NCBI RefSeq assembly: GCF_018991925.1
Contig: NW_024751680.1
Location: 89,501-153,500, forward strand
DNA from: Homarus americanus
Lineage: Eukaryota > Arthropoda > Malacostraca > Decapoda > Nephropidae
Direction of reading: 5' to 3'
DNA: 64,000 nucleotides
Shown here: positions 11,778 to 23,040 of the stretch, piece after piece
Position numbering within the stretch: position 1 is the stretch's first letter
Layout: every line of letters begins with the position of its first letter
Translations under genes and position numbers: made by a program
Notes under the pieces: generated by a model
Told to the model about the DNA's origin: nothing
The model's input: only the letters and a program-made list of their open reading frames with translations
The model's database searches: none

Positions 11778-12175
11778 TATGCTCTTCTAAACGACATTTT
11801 ACAGAATCTATTCCCTTTGCCTGTCAAATAATTCCGGTCGTGTTATTTTTTCGTGCCAAGACTTGGTAAATTTATGAAGCTGGGTCAAGGTCTTGTTGAA
11901 TTTTGTTATCATATTTTCCTGGTAGCTGAGGATATTAAGAACTCATTTAAGTGGCTGACTTTAACTTGAAACACTTGTGTCTATAATGGCTTCAAAATTA
12001 GACTGAGAGTGAAACCAATAATAGTAATGGAACAATATTTACTTACAGAATCTTCTTTCAGAAAACTTATTTTATAGGGAATATAAACTGTCCTCTTGTA
12101 AACGAGATTTAATTTCATCGCTTGTCAAATAATTCCAACTGTGGTTATTTGTTCAGCGTCTGGGTAAATGTACCT
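11778..12175. repeat. Diverged tandem duplication, offset about 310 bp
   Basis: Segments at about 11780-11870 and 12091-12173 share CTCTT-TAAACGA, TTGTCAAATAATTCC or its variant, GTGTTATTT/GGTTATTTGTTC and CTTGGTAAAT/CTGGGTAAAT. They look like two old copies of one unit. There is no coding evidence. Confidence 0.5.
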
Positions 12176-12467
12176 ACAGTACCGAGCGGCTTGAAAACCT
12201 TTAGGTACAGGAGCGCTTCGAATGTAACTGAATCAGTATTATCTAGGTTACCAATTCCCCACTTGCCAATGTTATCATACAAATCATTATATGAAACACC
12301 TATTACCACCTTGTAAAACCATTATCTGTTGAAAACGTATCATCGACCATTGATATATACAGGAGGTGAAAGGTGAAATATGAACATCACATTCTATGAT
12401 TTATTAATACATTGAGAGGATTAGTTTTGCACACCCAGCGAGATTTATGTCGGATTGAAAGAGATTA

Positions 12468-12522
12468 GAACGGTGAGTGATAATCCTTGAGATCATAGGT
12501 TCGATACCTATTCAGGGGCGGG
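12468..12522 (+). repeat. tRNA-like B-box fragment
   Basis: GGTTCGATACC near 12508 is a perfect pol III B-box word, followed by TATTCAGG where a T-arm would close (CATAGGTTCGATACCTATTC pairs as a hairpin). No convincing acceptor stem or D-arm precedes it, so I read it as a SINE remnant, not a tRNA gene. Confidence 0.4.
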
Positions 12523-12529
12523 ATTTATT

Positions 12530-14740
12530 CAATATCACGGTCTACTGCCACTGGCCGAGGGCTTAATTGAGCGGCCGCGGACTATACCTCAAACAAGCTG
12601 TTCTGAGACACTCATCTATATTTCATTAACCATCCTGTCATTTATATCAAATTTAACCACCAATAGCATCGTAGATAATAACTATGAACATATATAATCA
12701 TACTAATAAAAACTAGTGAGTTAAGGGTCGTGTCCCCTGCCTGAACGAACCCAGTGAACCTGTGGTAAAGCATGGAACTCTTGTTGTTTACCCGTGGCCT
12801 GACAAACCTCGCCAGTCGCTTAGAAGTCGTCACGTATGCCGATCCGTCCTCACTCAGGTAACAACGTCGACACTTGATTTGTAATTTTAAGCATTCATAA
12901 GCACGGGATGATGATCAAGTTTATATTAGTTCTTGTGTTACGAGCATGATAGAGTGGTGTTGCCATAGCGTAACAAGGAAGAGAGGAGGAGGGGGGGTCA
13001 ACAAACTACTGCAGTCTTGGCTGTCCTGGGGTAGACGGATGTAAACATTGCGGGGTTTGGAAACATTTAATTGTCTTGTGTTCTTAGAGTGAGTAAGGAA
13101 TTTTTAACTATTATATAACGGAAGAGTTAGTATTTCATAAACGTTGGGCCATCTGTGAGTTAACAACAATTTATACTTTAGCTAACAGTGTGGGCAGTAT
13201 TTTCATGACGTCTGTACCGGGCTGAAAAATCCACAGAAAAAGTCTTGTTACGCTGATGAAGAATGACGCTTCAGCTGGATGGCCAGGTGCGGTCCATTTT
13301 ACAGCATGACGTTTTCACCGGAGGGGAGTTAGCTCCAATTTGTAGGGGGGAGTGAGGGACGGCTAAAGTGAAAAATTAGTTGAAGTCGGGATGTGGAGAA
13401 GGGCGTGACTGAGAATGCATCTCATTAAGGTGTTAGTATTTATAATTTTTTTTATATAGTGTACAGTAGACTTTAGAACAATTGCCAGTCGTGTGACAGC
13501 TACTCAGGAACCCAAATTTTCGAAGGTTTACATTTTGATTTTTTCTCTTAATTGGAGATGCGTAAACAACTATATCTTGACTCATTATAAACCAAGACTG
13601 CAGAGACACGTTTTCTCATTCTCCCTTGTGAAGAAGAAATTGACGTAAAGAGTATTTTGGGAATCAGAGCCCAGGCCAGCTGGTTACTGTTAACTAACAT
13701 GTACTTTAACCGCTCGGCAGACAACACACACAGCCACTGAGGCTACCAAACACAATACAGCTATTCCCATGATCATCAGAGTCACTCCTGGGTTGTATTC
13801 TGTCGCCAGTAAAATCATAATTCACATTTTACGCGACACATTTATGATGACTACAAAGTTTCTTAGTTGGGTACAAACTTGTCAGGAGGCTTGTGTAAAT
13901 AAGGTAGGAAGGATTTGAGCTGTTTATTCCCAGATTTTTTTTTTATTGTTTTGCGGTTAAATTCTAGGTAGAATTTACGTCCCGTGAACCAGCAGAACAT
14001 GTAATTTTACTTATTCAAAAATTTTGCATAGAATTGTTTCATATTGTAAAAAAAAAAATCAGGGCATTAGAAAAAATATTTAAATTTAGTTGGTTGATGT
14101 TGCAAAGTTTAACTACAATTCTTCAACCAAGGTATTTAGTACTGTCCCCTAAACGTTTATTATAGTTTTGGAAATATACAGTACTAGTAATCAATGTAAT
14201 TAAACATTTATCTGGTTTACTTGGAATTACGTTTAATATATGCATAGGAGGTGCACACTGGTGTCTTTCCATTTTAATTGTTGATAACTTATTGTGTTTA
14301 ATAACCTAGCATACACGCTTAAAGACCTTACATGTTGAAGCTCAGTAATATAACAAGAACAACTTATAGTAAGTGGTGAAATATAACAGAGTACAACATT
14401 AAACTTTTATGTAATCGGATGCGAAATAAACTAACCTACCGTAATCTAACTTAATGTAACTTAACCTAACGATGTCAGATTATATTATTTTAAATTAAAT
14501 TCGTTATTTTAGTTTTCCTAGTTGATCTTTCATAAATGGTGCATAGTGAAGTAGCCTCGAAGCTTGCCCACCATTACTAAACAATTCGGTTTCTTCTCTT
14601 GCCGTTGGGAATTTAACGAGGTGTTTCATTAACTACCTGCATTTGTTTTGTACAATATGGAACACTTTATTAATGTTAAAAGGAAACTGGGAAAAATTAT
14701 ACCTTATTCAGCTGGTTTAACGAATGTAAAACTGATACTT
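12530..14740. other. Gene-free region left of the minisatellite
   Basis: No exon could be supported. A block near 14312 (ACGCTTAAAGACCTTACATG, then TTGAAGCTCAGTAATATAAC) resembles motifs at 27250 and 38952, so a dispersed repeat fragment is present. Short TTAGG-type degenerate runs (taacttaacctaac) occur near 14455. Confidence 0.45.
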
Positions 14741-14742
14741 AC

Positions 14743-17700
14743 CGTGAATGGTGGTGGTGGTTGTGATGGGTGGTACTGGTGGTGGTTGTGATGGGTGGTA
14801 CTGGTGGTGGTTGTGATGGGTGGTACTGGTGGTGGTTGTGATGGGTGGCACTGGTGGTGGTTGTGATGGGTGGCACTGGTGGTGGTTGTGATGGGTGGTA
14901 CTGGTGGTGTGGTTGTGATGGGTGGTACTGGTGGTGGTTGTGATGGGTGGCACTGGTGGTGGTTGTGATGAATTAGTACTGGTGGTGTGGTTGTGATGGG
15001 TAGTGGTGGTGGTTGTGATGGGTGGCACTGGTGGTGGTTGTGATGGGTGTGGCACTGGTGGTGGTTGTGATGGGTGGCACTGGTGGTGGTTGTGATGGGT
15101 GTTACTGGTGGTGGTTTGTGATGGGTGGTACAGGTGGTGGTTGTGATGGGTGGTACACTGGTGGTGGTTGTGATGGGTGGCACTGGTGAGGTGGTTTGTG
15201 ATGGAGTGGTACTGGTGGTGGTTGTGATGGGTGGCACTGGTGGTGGTTGTGATGGGTGGTACTGGTGGTGTGATGGGTGGTACTGGTGGTGTGGTTGTGA
15301 TGGGTGGCACTGGTGGTGGTTGTGATGGTGGTACTGGTGGTGGTTGTGATGGGTGGTGCCTGGTGGTGGTTGTGATGGGTGGCACTGGTGGTGGATTTGT
15401 GATGGGTGGCACTGGTGGGAGGTGGTTGTGATGGGTGGCACTGGTGGTGGTTGTGATGGGTGGCACTAAGTGGTGGTTGTGATGGGTGTAGCACTGGTGG
15501 TGGTTGTGATGGAGTGTGGTACTGGTGGTGGTTGTGATGGGTGGCACTGGTGGTGGTTGTGATGGGTGGCACTGGTGGTTGTGATGGGTAGTGGTGGTGG
15601 TTGTGATGGGTGTGGTACTGGTGGTGGTTGTGATGGGTGGTACTGGTGGTGGTTGTGATGGGTGGTACTGGTGGTGGTTGTGATGGGTGGCACTGGTGGT
15701 GGTTGTGATGGGTGGCACTGGTGGTGGTTGTGATTGGTGGCACTGGTGGTGGTTGTGATGGGTGGTACTGGTGGTGGTTGTGATGGGTGGTACTGGTGGT
15801 GGTTGTGATGGGTGGTACTGGTGGTGGTTGTGATGGGTATGGTGGTGGTTGTGATGGGTGGCACTGGTGGTGGTTGGGATGGGTGGCACTGGTGGTGGTT
15901 GTGATGGTAGTGGTGGTGTGATGGGTGGTACTGGTGGTGGTTGTGATGGTGGCACTGGTGGTGGTTGTGATGGGTGGCACTGGTGGTGGTTGTGATGGGT
16001 GGCACTGGTGGTGTGGATGGGTGGCACTGGTGGTGGTTGTGATGGTGGCACTGGTGGTGGTTGTGATGGGTGGCACTGGTGGTGGTTGTGATGGGTGGCA
16101 CTGGTGGTGGTGGGGATGGGGGTGGTGGTGGTTGTGATGGCTGGCACTGGTGGTGGTTGTGATGGGTGGCACTGGTGGTGGTTGTGATGGGTGGCACTGG
16201 TGGTGGTTGTGATGGGTGGCACTGGTGGTTGTGATGGGTGGCACTGGTGGTGGTTGGTGATGGGTGGCACTGGTGGTGGTTGTGATGGGTGGCACTGGTG
16301 GTGGTTGTGATGGGTGGCACTGGTGGTGGTTGGTGATGGGTGGCACTGGTGGTGGTTGTGATGGGTGGCACTGGTGGTGGTTGTGATGGGTGGTACTGGT
16401 GGTGGTTGTGATGGGTGGCACTGGTGGTGGTTGTGATGGGTACTGGTGGTGGTTGTGATTGGTAGTGGTGGTGGTTGTGATGGGTGGCACTGGGTTGGAT
16501 TGGCTGGTGGTGGGATGGGTGGCACTGGTGGTGGTTGTGATGGGTGGCACTGGTGGTGGTTGTGATGGGTGGCACTGGTGGTGGTTGTGATGGGTGGCAC
16601 TGGTGGTGGTTGTGATGGGTGGCACTGGTGGTGGTGTGATGGGTGGCACTGGTGGTGGTGTGATGGGTGGCACTGGTGGTGGTTGTGATGGGTGGCACTG
16701 GTGGTGGTTGTGATGGGTGGCACTGGTGGTTTGTGATGGGTGCACGGTGGTGGTTGTGATGGGTGGACTGGTGGTGGTTGTGATGGTGGCACGGTGGTGG
16801 TTGTGATGGGTGGCACTGGTGGTGTGATTGTGTGGTGGTGGTTGTGATGGGTGGCACTGGTGGTGGTTGTGATTGGCATGGTGGTGGTTGTGATGGGTGG
16901 CACTGGTGGTGGTTGTGATGGGTGGACTGGTGGTGGTTGTGATGGGTGGCACTGGTGGTGGTTGTGATGGGTGGCACTGGTGGTGGTTGTGATGGGTAGT
17001 CTGTGGTGGTTGTGATGGGTGGCACTGGTGGTGGTTGTGATGGTGGCACTGGTGGTGGTTGTGATTGGTAGTGGTGGTTGTGATGGGTGGTACTGGTGGT
17101 GGTTGTGATTGCAGTGGTGGTTGTGATGGGTGGCACTGGTGGTGGTGTGATTACTGGTGGTGGTTGTGATGGGTGGCACTGGTGGTGGTTGTGATGGGTG
17201 GCACTGGTGGTGGTTGTGATTGGTAGTGGTGGGTTGTGATGGGTGGCACTGGTGGTGGTTGTGATGGGTGGCACTGGTGGTGGTTGTGATGGTGGCACTG
17301 GTGGTGGTTGTGATTGGTGGTGGTTGTGATGGGTGGCACTGGTGGTGGTTGGTGATTGGTAGTGGTGGTTGTGATGGGTGGCACTGGTGGTGGTTGTGAT
17401 GGGTGGCACTGGTGGTGGTTGGTAGTGGTGGTTGTGATGGGTGGCACTGGTGGTGGTTGTATGGGTGGCACTGGTGGTGGTTGTGATGGGTGGCACTGGT
17501 GGTGGTTGGATGGGTGGCACTTGGTGGTGGTTTGTGATGGGTGGCACTGGTGGTGGTTGTGATGGGTGGCACTGGTTGTGGTTGGTGATGGGTGGCACTG
17601 GTGGTGGTTGTGATTGGTAGTGGTGGTTGTGATGGTGGCACTGGTGGTGGTTGTAATGGGTGGCTCTGGTGGTGGTTGTGATGGGTGGCACTGGTGGTGG

Positions 17701-18100
17701 TTGTGATTGGTAGTGATGGTTGTGATGGGTGGTACTGGTGGTGGTTGTGATGGGTGGCACTGGTGGTGGTTGTGATTGGTACTGGTGGTGGTTGTGATGG
17801 GTGGTACTGGTGGTGGTTGTGATGGGTGGCACTGGTGGTGGTGTGATGGTGGCACTGGTGGTGGTTGTGATTGGTAGTGGTGGTTGTGATGGGTGGTACT
17901 GGTGGTGGTTGTGATGGGTGGTACTGGTGGTGGTTGTGATGGGTGGTACTGGTGGTGGTTGCGGTTGGTGATACTGATAGCTGTGGTTGATGTTAAGGGT
18001 GATAGATGTGGAGGATTGTACTGGTGGTGGTTGTGGCTGGTGGTGATTGTGGGTGGTACTGGTGGTGGTGGTTGTGGTGGGTGGTTTTCATGGCGGTTAG
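14743..18100. repeat. 3.3-kb minisatellite, 25-bp unit, G-rich on the plus strand
   Basis: The unit is GGTGGTTGTGATGGGTGG followed by (C/T)ACTGGT, 25 bp, repeated on the order of 130 times with C/T variants and many small indels that give degenerate and truncated units. None of the three minus-strand frames of the unit holds a stop. Because 25 is not a multiple of 3, each frame translates to the same 25-residue His/Pro/Thr-rich period, so the very long minus-strand open frames here (up to 974 codons) are artefacts. Units become more divergent after 17960 and the array fades by 18100. Confidence 0.95.
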
Positions 18101-18377
18101 AGTACTGGGCGTCTTTATAGTGTACAGTATATAGGAATCATTTGATGTGATATCATTAATACACCCTATTTTCACATATATTTCACAGGTCAACAAAAGA
18201 CAAGTGATTCATATAGGAAACAGAAACAGGAAATTTTCTGAATATTTCTGTAATTTTTTACGTCCTTGGGAGCACTGAAATTATTGTCCATGAGTTGTTC
18301 GTAGGATGTAAACACACCACACCTCATTTCTGCTGTTCTACGTTCTCCCTTGCTCACTCTCTCCCCCTCTTCCCCAG

Positions 18378-18550
18378 GTGGTTCGCGGCATGTCCCTAGA
18401 GGAGGCAGCGGCGGCTCTCGATCGACTACTTTGGGGGCACAGCCAGGAAGTCCTTGAGCGGGGGGCCCCGGCTAACGTACCCCCCTTCGCTCCCTCCTGG
18501 TCCAAGAGAATCTCCTCCCTGCACTCCTTCCAGGCACACTCACACCCCAG
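18378..18550 (+). CDS. Candidate internal coding exon, gene unassigned
   Basis: A strong acceptor precedes it (CTCTCTCCCCCTCTTCCCCAG ends at 18377), and a donor CCCAG|GTACTG follows at 18551. The 173-nt interval is open in one frame only. The 57-residue product has an acidic/Ala helix (S-L-E-E-A-A-A-A-L-D-R-L-L-W) followed by P-P-F-A-P-S-W, and is much more GC-rich than its flanks. It begins in phase 0 and ends in phase 2. It lies 8.8 kb upstream of the TIS11-like exon on the same strand and could be a 5' exon of that gene. However, no convincing phase-matched acceptor exists at the 27335 exon: candidates inside it, such as after 'gaggacag', are weak. I do not recognise a domain. Other readings are an exon of a different gene or a chance exon. 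Confidence 0.45.
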
Positions 18551-20955
18551 GTACTGTACCAAGCTGGCAGTTTATATTTTAGTTGGGGGAGGGAGGGTGG
18601 TCATACTATCGTCAGTCGCACTCGCGAAGGTTAAATTCAAGAAATCGTCGGGTGATTGAGAGATGCTTAAGAGGCTGATGTCGGGGTATTGTCATTTTTT
18701 AACCAATTTTATATATATTTAATTATCTGTTGTCATAATAATGGTGTAAGACAAGCTTAGAAAATGGCGGGAATGAGTCAGAACGGCCAGCAGAAATTTC
18801 CACACATAAACTCGTTCATATCATCAGGTTGTACCCAGCAGTATATTACCTTGCCTCTACGGGATATCTTCCAGAGGTAGACTACACTATATAGCCAACC
18901 AACCCTTCAGAGGACAATATTTAAAGTTTAGCTTCATATAAATCCAGTATTTTAGGAGGCATCCTCATATGGACTTATGTCGCCAGCACCAAAGTGAACA
19001 CTTTCGAGGTCGTGCTTATATATCGCCAGGCCAGAAGAAGACATCATTGGGATGGGGTTTAATATATCGTCTGCTAGTGAAGGGTTGACTTCAGTTTATT
19101 GCCAGCCTGTTTATGGTCACACTAGGACTGACTGAGGAAAGATAAACGCTACATGTATTCTTCCTTCGCGTCCGTCAAATAAAAATTAGGTTCTGTTTAA
19201 TGAAAGGAAGTGGCTACGTCTCTCTATTTGTGTTAAGAGACTTGGGCACGCCGCAGCTCGACTGCAAAATAAACTACTGCAGCTTGCATACACGAGAACG
19301 AGTTGTCATAGTGCGTATACGCAGTGAACGGAAGCGGGCAACACAGTGCAAACCAAGCCTTAGATGGTGAGGTTGGGTTGGGTTATGTTCACTTAGGTCG
19401 GGCTGGTTCGTGCTTCCGGTTATAAATGGTTATTTTGTACAAAGGCTATGTACACCCGGCTCTCTAGCAAAAATAAATTGAGTGCCGGACCCGAGTCGGC
19501 AGCAGCATACAAAATAAAAACAGTTTTAAAACTACCAGCATGTAGACTGTGTACCCATTATTTTGGATCTCTCTTTTTATTGTCGTGTTCAGCAATTGTT
19601 GTTGTTCACTTTCTACCATTGTTCACCCACAAAACATATAACTAGAACGATGAGGCGAGGGCAAACGAAAATACATTAAACCGCCTGGCGAAGATTTGAC
19701 TTTAAACTGTGATCACAAGGTAGTCTTGTTCCGTACATAGTTGGTTAAGAACTTAATCTGAGATGATGGTGAGTTTTGTAGTGTATCTTTACGTTGCCAG
19801 TCTGTCACAACACCGAGTTAGGTAGATGAATTATTATGATAACTTTTCTATTCTATGTATGCTGTATATTGTGTTATTTCCATATTACCTTCCTTCTCCT
19901 CCATCCACCTCTTCTTCCTCTCAATTTCTCACTCTCCATCCTTCTTACTTGCCGTCTCTCTTGCGTCTCATCCTCCCGTTCTCTCTGCCTTTCCCCGCGT
20001 TATCTTCATCCTTCCTGCCACTTCCCGTTCCCGGAGAGCCATCCCAGACGCCACTATCCACCGATTACTTATTTCGCTGGGAAAATCCCCCGACACCATC
20101 TGTTTTTGTTCTTTTAGAAGCCTTTTCGGATACGCTCGTGAGTTATTTACAACACTGGCAGCCCAGCAGTGCTCCGTGTCCCCTTGGTCTGTTCTCTTCT
20201 CCTACTTTATTATGTTTTTCATTTAATTGTTTATATATCCGGGTGTGGAAATGTTCAGTGTAGATCAGGAAGGTAGAAACCAAACAGGGATATAGGAAAC
20301 AGATGGGGAATAAATAGGGAAGAAAAAAGACATCGATTAAGAATATATCCCATGAAAACGAAGGAGAAGAGGAAGGCTCTTGGCATATTTTTTTATATCG
20401 TAGGAAGTTACAGAAATATTAACCACGAGGAAGCAAAATCCCTTTCAGCTGCTATAATTTTCTTCTATTCTTTTACGATTCCAGTTCTTCTTCCATCACT
20501 ACAGTATAATATTTTATGGCGTTCAGTTAGTATAAAGGTTAGGCAATGTCAGTGTGTTGGTTTGTTCGTCTTTTAAAAAACCCCTCAGTGTTAGCGATAT
20601 GTTCCGATAATATCAAACAGAAATTAGCGGTACTCTGATACGTTGCAATAATAGTCTGTAGTTTGAGCGGGTACTCTAATATTTTTTTTTAATTATATTA
20701 ACGTTCAGGTGGTACTGGTATCGAATTCCCTGCACACTGGAAAAAGTATTGCAGTATGTGACAATACTCTAATTTTTTTTTTTTTTTTTAGATATTACTA
20801 CGTTTTCCAACTATAGTCTCGGAATTATGCTGGTGTTAGGATATTTTCTGTTCCACTCACTCAAAGTCTAGGTGGTAATGGCTGTGTTTATCATCTCGGT
20901 CGTCGCACGCACACGAGACCTCTGTGCCAATAAACAAATTAGATGGACCTACATA
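18551..20955. other. Intronic or intergenic region, no gene seen
   Basis: Between 19880 and 20230 the plus strand is pyrimidine-rich (CTCCATCC, CTTCCTC), giving long but meaningless open frames. The rest is AT-rich with no visible elements. Confidence 0.5.
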
Positions 20956-21335
20956 AATGCAGTGGTTGTTATTGGCTAGGATGACCTCTCTATTAGTCCC
21001 ACTTTGGACATCACCAGAAATCAGAACGGACGGAAGTAAATATAGTAGTTGTGATTGGCTGGGACGAGTTCTTTCTCAGTCTCATCACAAATCAAAACGA
21101 GCTTACACATGACTGCTGTTGTTTTGATTGGCTAGTATGATGACCTTAACGGCTTACAATGGAAATGAGCAGGTCATTTGAAGTCATGTGGGAGTGGTGG
21201 TTCCTTTAAGGTCACGTTAAACAGGGTGGACAGGAGCAGTGGCTCCTTTGAGGTCCAATTAGATTAGTTGAAGGACGGCGACAAGCTGCGGCGGTAACTC
21301 CTTTTGATGTCCGGTCAAGCAGGTCGACAGTGTGA
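20955..21335. repeat. Diverged tandem units with inverted CCAAT boxes
   Basis: Three related units each carry GTTGT...ATTGGCT (inverted CCAAT, at about 20971, 21054 and 21127) followed by a G(A/G)TGA-type tract. A second set follows (21190-21330) with GTGGTTCCTTTAAGGTCA and GTGGCTCCTTTGAGGTCC as parallel blocks. Inverted CCAAT boxes are the NF-Y recognition core; whether they act as such is inference. Confidence 0.5.
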
Positions 21336-21384
21336 GCCTTGACAGTCGACACCCATTTTGTTTGATTGACTTCAGTGAGTTTTG

Positions 21385-21433
21385 TGACGTCATTAGTGTT
21401 TTAGGTGACGTCAAAGGTGATTTGATGACGTTA
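21385..21433. promoter_or_regulatory. Three CRE motifs at about 21-bp spacing
   Basis: Perfect palindromic cAMP response elements TGACGTCA lie at 21385-21392 and 21406-21413, and a one-mismatch copy TGACGTTA at 21426-21433. The spacing of 21 and 20 bp is close to two helical turns. They sit just downstream of the CCAAT-bearing repeats. The combination resembles a CREB/ATF-responsive control region, but no transcript start or exon is visible nearby, so function is inferred. Confidence 0.55.
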
Positions 21434-22506
21434 GTAGTTTTTTTGTGACAACAGCAAATTTTTGGTGAGCGCCGAGAAAAAAAAAATCGACATCAACGCT
21501 TCATTTTTTTTTATTTAACTTTTATGACCTGAATAACTTTTTTCGTAAACTGAATCTTAATTTTTAATGACCATTATTTTATTGATTTATTTATTTTAAC
21601 TACAATCAGAGGGGTCAGGCCAGTGCTTCCACACATTGAATTTTATTTCCTTGACAGGATTGCTGGATTTCCTTGACAGTCTTTTCCCTTTAACTTCTCC
21701 TTGAATATTTTTTATCGTTTTTCATATACAAGATCAGTAGGAAATATTAAAGGATAAGAAAATGACATTTGTTTTACTTATGTTGATTATAATATTTCCA
21801 ATTCAATTTGATACAAACTTTAAGTAAATTGAAAAAAAATCCTCATTTATTCAGCCTTGAATTTCAATTTAAAAATTTCTTGGGCAGAAATCCACATTAT
21901 TTGTAGAACTAAAGATATAACTTGACTATAAATTCCCATAATTCAGCCTGCTCACATGCACACGTTATCAGTTCATCTTTCCTGTAACCAATGAAAAATA
22001 ACTGAGAATCGTCAAAACTTAATTATGTTAAAATGACTCAATATTCTGAAATAAATATATATTTATATAAGAATTACCACACGATCATAATAAGGGCGAC
22101 GATTCACATATACTTAATTGTATTCTCAGGTAAAACATTATACCATTTTTGTATTCAACGGGGAAACATTATTGTTTGTGCGTTTGACAGAATTGAAGTA
22201 AAACTACTCTTAATTGTCGTGAAACATCGGTTACTTATATAATTATCACGTGTGTGAGAAGTGCCATATATTTGACTTTAATCTGCAGCTGAAACTTATG
22301 AAGAACCATAACTAAACTTCATGTAATTTTAATGTCAATTGTCACATTTAAGAATATTTCTGATAATTCAAGAAAAAAACAGAGAGAGGGGGAGAGAGAG
22401 TTTAACAATATCGAACTTAAAGAAAATAACAGTATCTAAACTTGGGAGAAAGAGTAAAACAAAAATAATGCATTAAAGAAAAGATAACTGATGATTCTAC
22501 CGAAAA

Positions 22507-22511
<5 letters not shown>

Positions 22512-22594
<83 letters not shown>
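22512..22594. repeat. (GA)n microsatellite
   Basis: About 41 uninterrupted AG dinucleotides, directly abutting the stop-side end of the hAT relic on its right. Confidence 0.97.
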
Positions 22595-22597
<3 letters not shown>

Positions 22598-22600
22598 CAA

Positions 22601-23040
22601 TCACCTTTGTTTTAAGTGTTCTAAAAACTGCTTTCCAAGTTGCAAACCTTCCTCGTTATCTGCATTGGACTTCATTTTCGAATGTAGGCTAATCATTCCC
22701 TTTGTAGGGTCAAGTCGTCCAGCCTGATTCTTTCCCCCAGATTGTAATGTAAGTTTTGTTGTAAGGAGTCCCGGTAAACTGTGTTGCTTAAGAGCCATTC
22801 GGTGATCATCTTTTATTAGTTTTAATTGACCAAATACCCTCTCAACTGATGCGTGCGTTAGAATAAGGGAATGACATTAATATGCTGATGAGCTTACACA
22901 GTTGTGGGCATGTAGGACTTCCTGTGGCATTTTTGTCACTAAAAACTGCCTGCCAATACTCTATGAAAGTCATATTAGAGTGAAGATCAGGATTCATTGC
23001 ATGCTGTCTCCGTTCCAAATCAACTTCTTGAGCTTTACAG
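22601..23040 (-). pseudogene. hAT-type transposase C-terminal (dimerisation) region, broken
   Basis: Minus-strand translation from about 23038 gives a Cys/Glu-rich lead, then F-I-E-Y-W-Q-A-V-F and L-M-S-F-P-Y-S-N-A. A one-base frame shift near 22845 follows, and then S-V-E-R-V-F-G-Q-L-K-L-I-K-D-D-H-R-M. The P-x-S-N-A-x-x-E-R-x-F-S/G...K...R signature is the C-terminal dimerisation helix block of hAT transposases and of host genes derived from them. The frame then runs 65 codons from Met 22798 to the stop at 22601. Nothing N-terminal (BED finger, catalytic D residues) is recognisable upstream, so this is a fragment of a decayed element or of a processed domesticated gene. Confidence 0.65.

Noticed and set aside
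12468..12522. A functional tRNA gene
   Set aside because: Only a B-box hairpin is present; no acceptor stem or D-arm.
14704..17855. Very long minus-strand open frames (245-974 codons) rich in His, Pro and Thr
   Set aside because: They are translations of a 25-bp tandem repeat with no stops in three frames; no non-repeat domain or start context is present.
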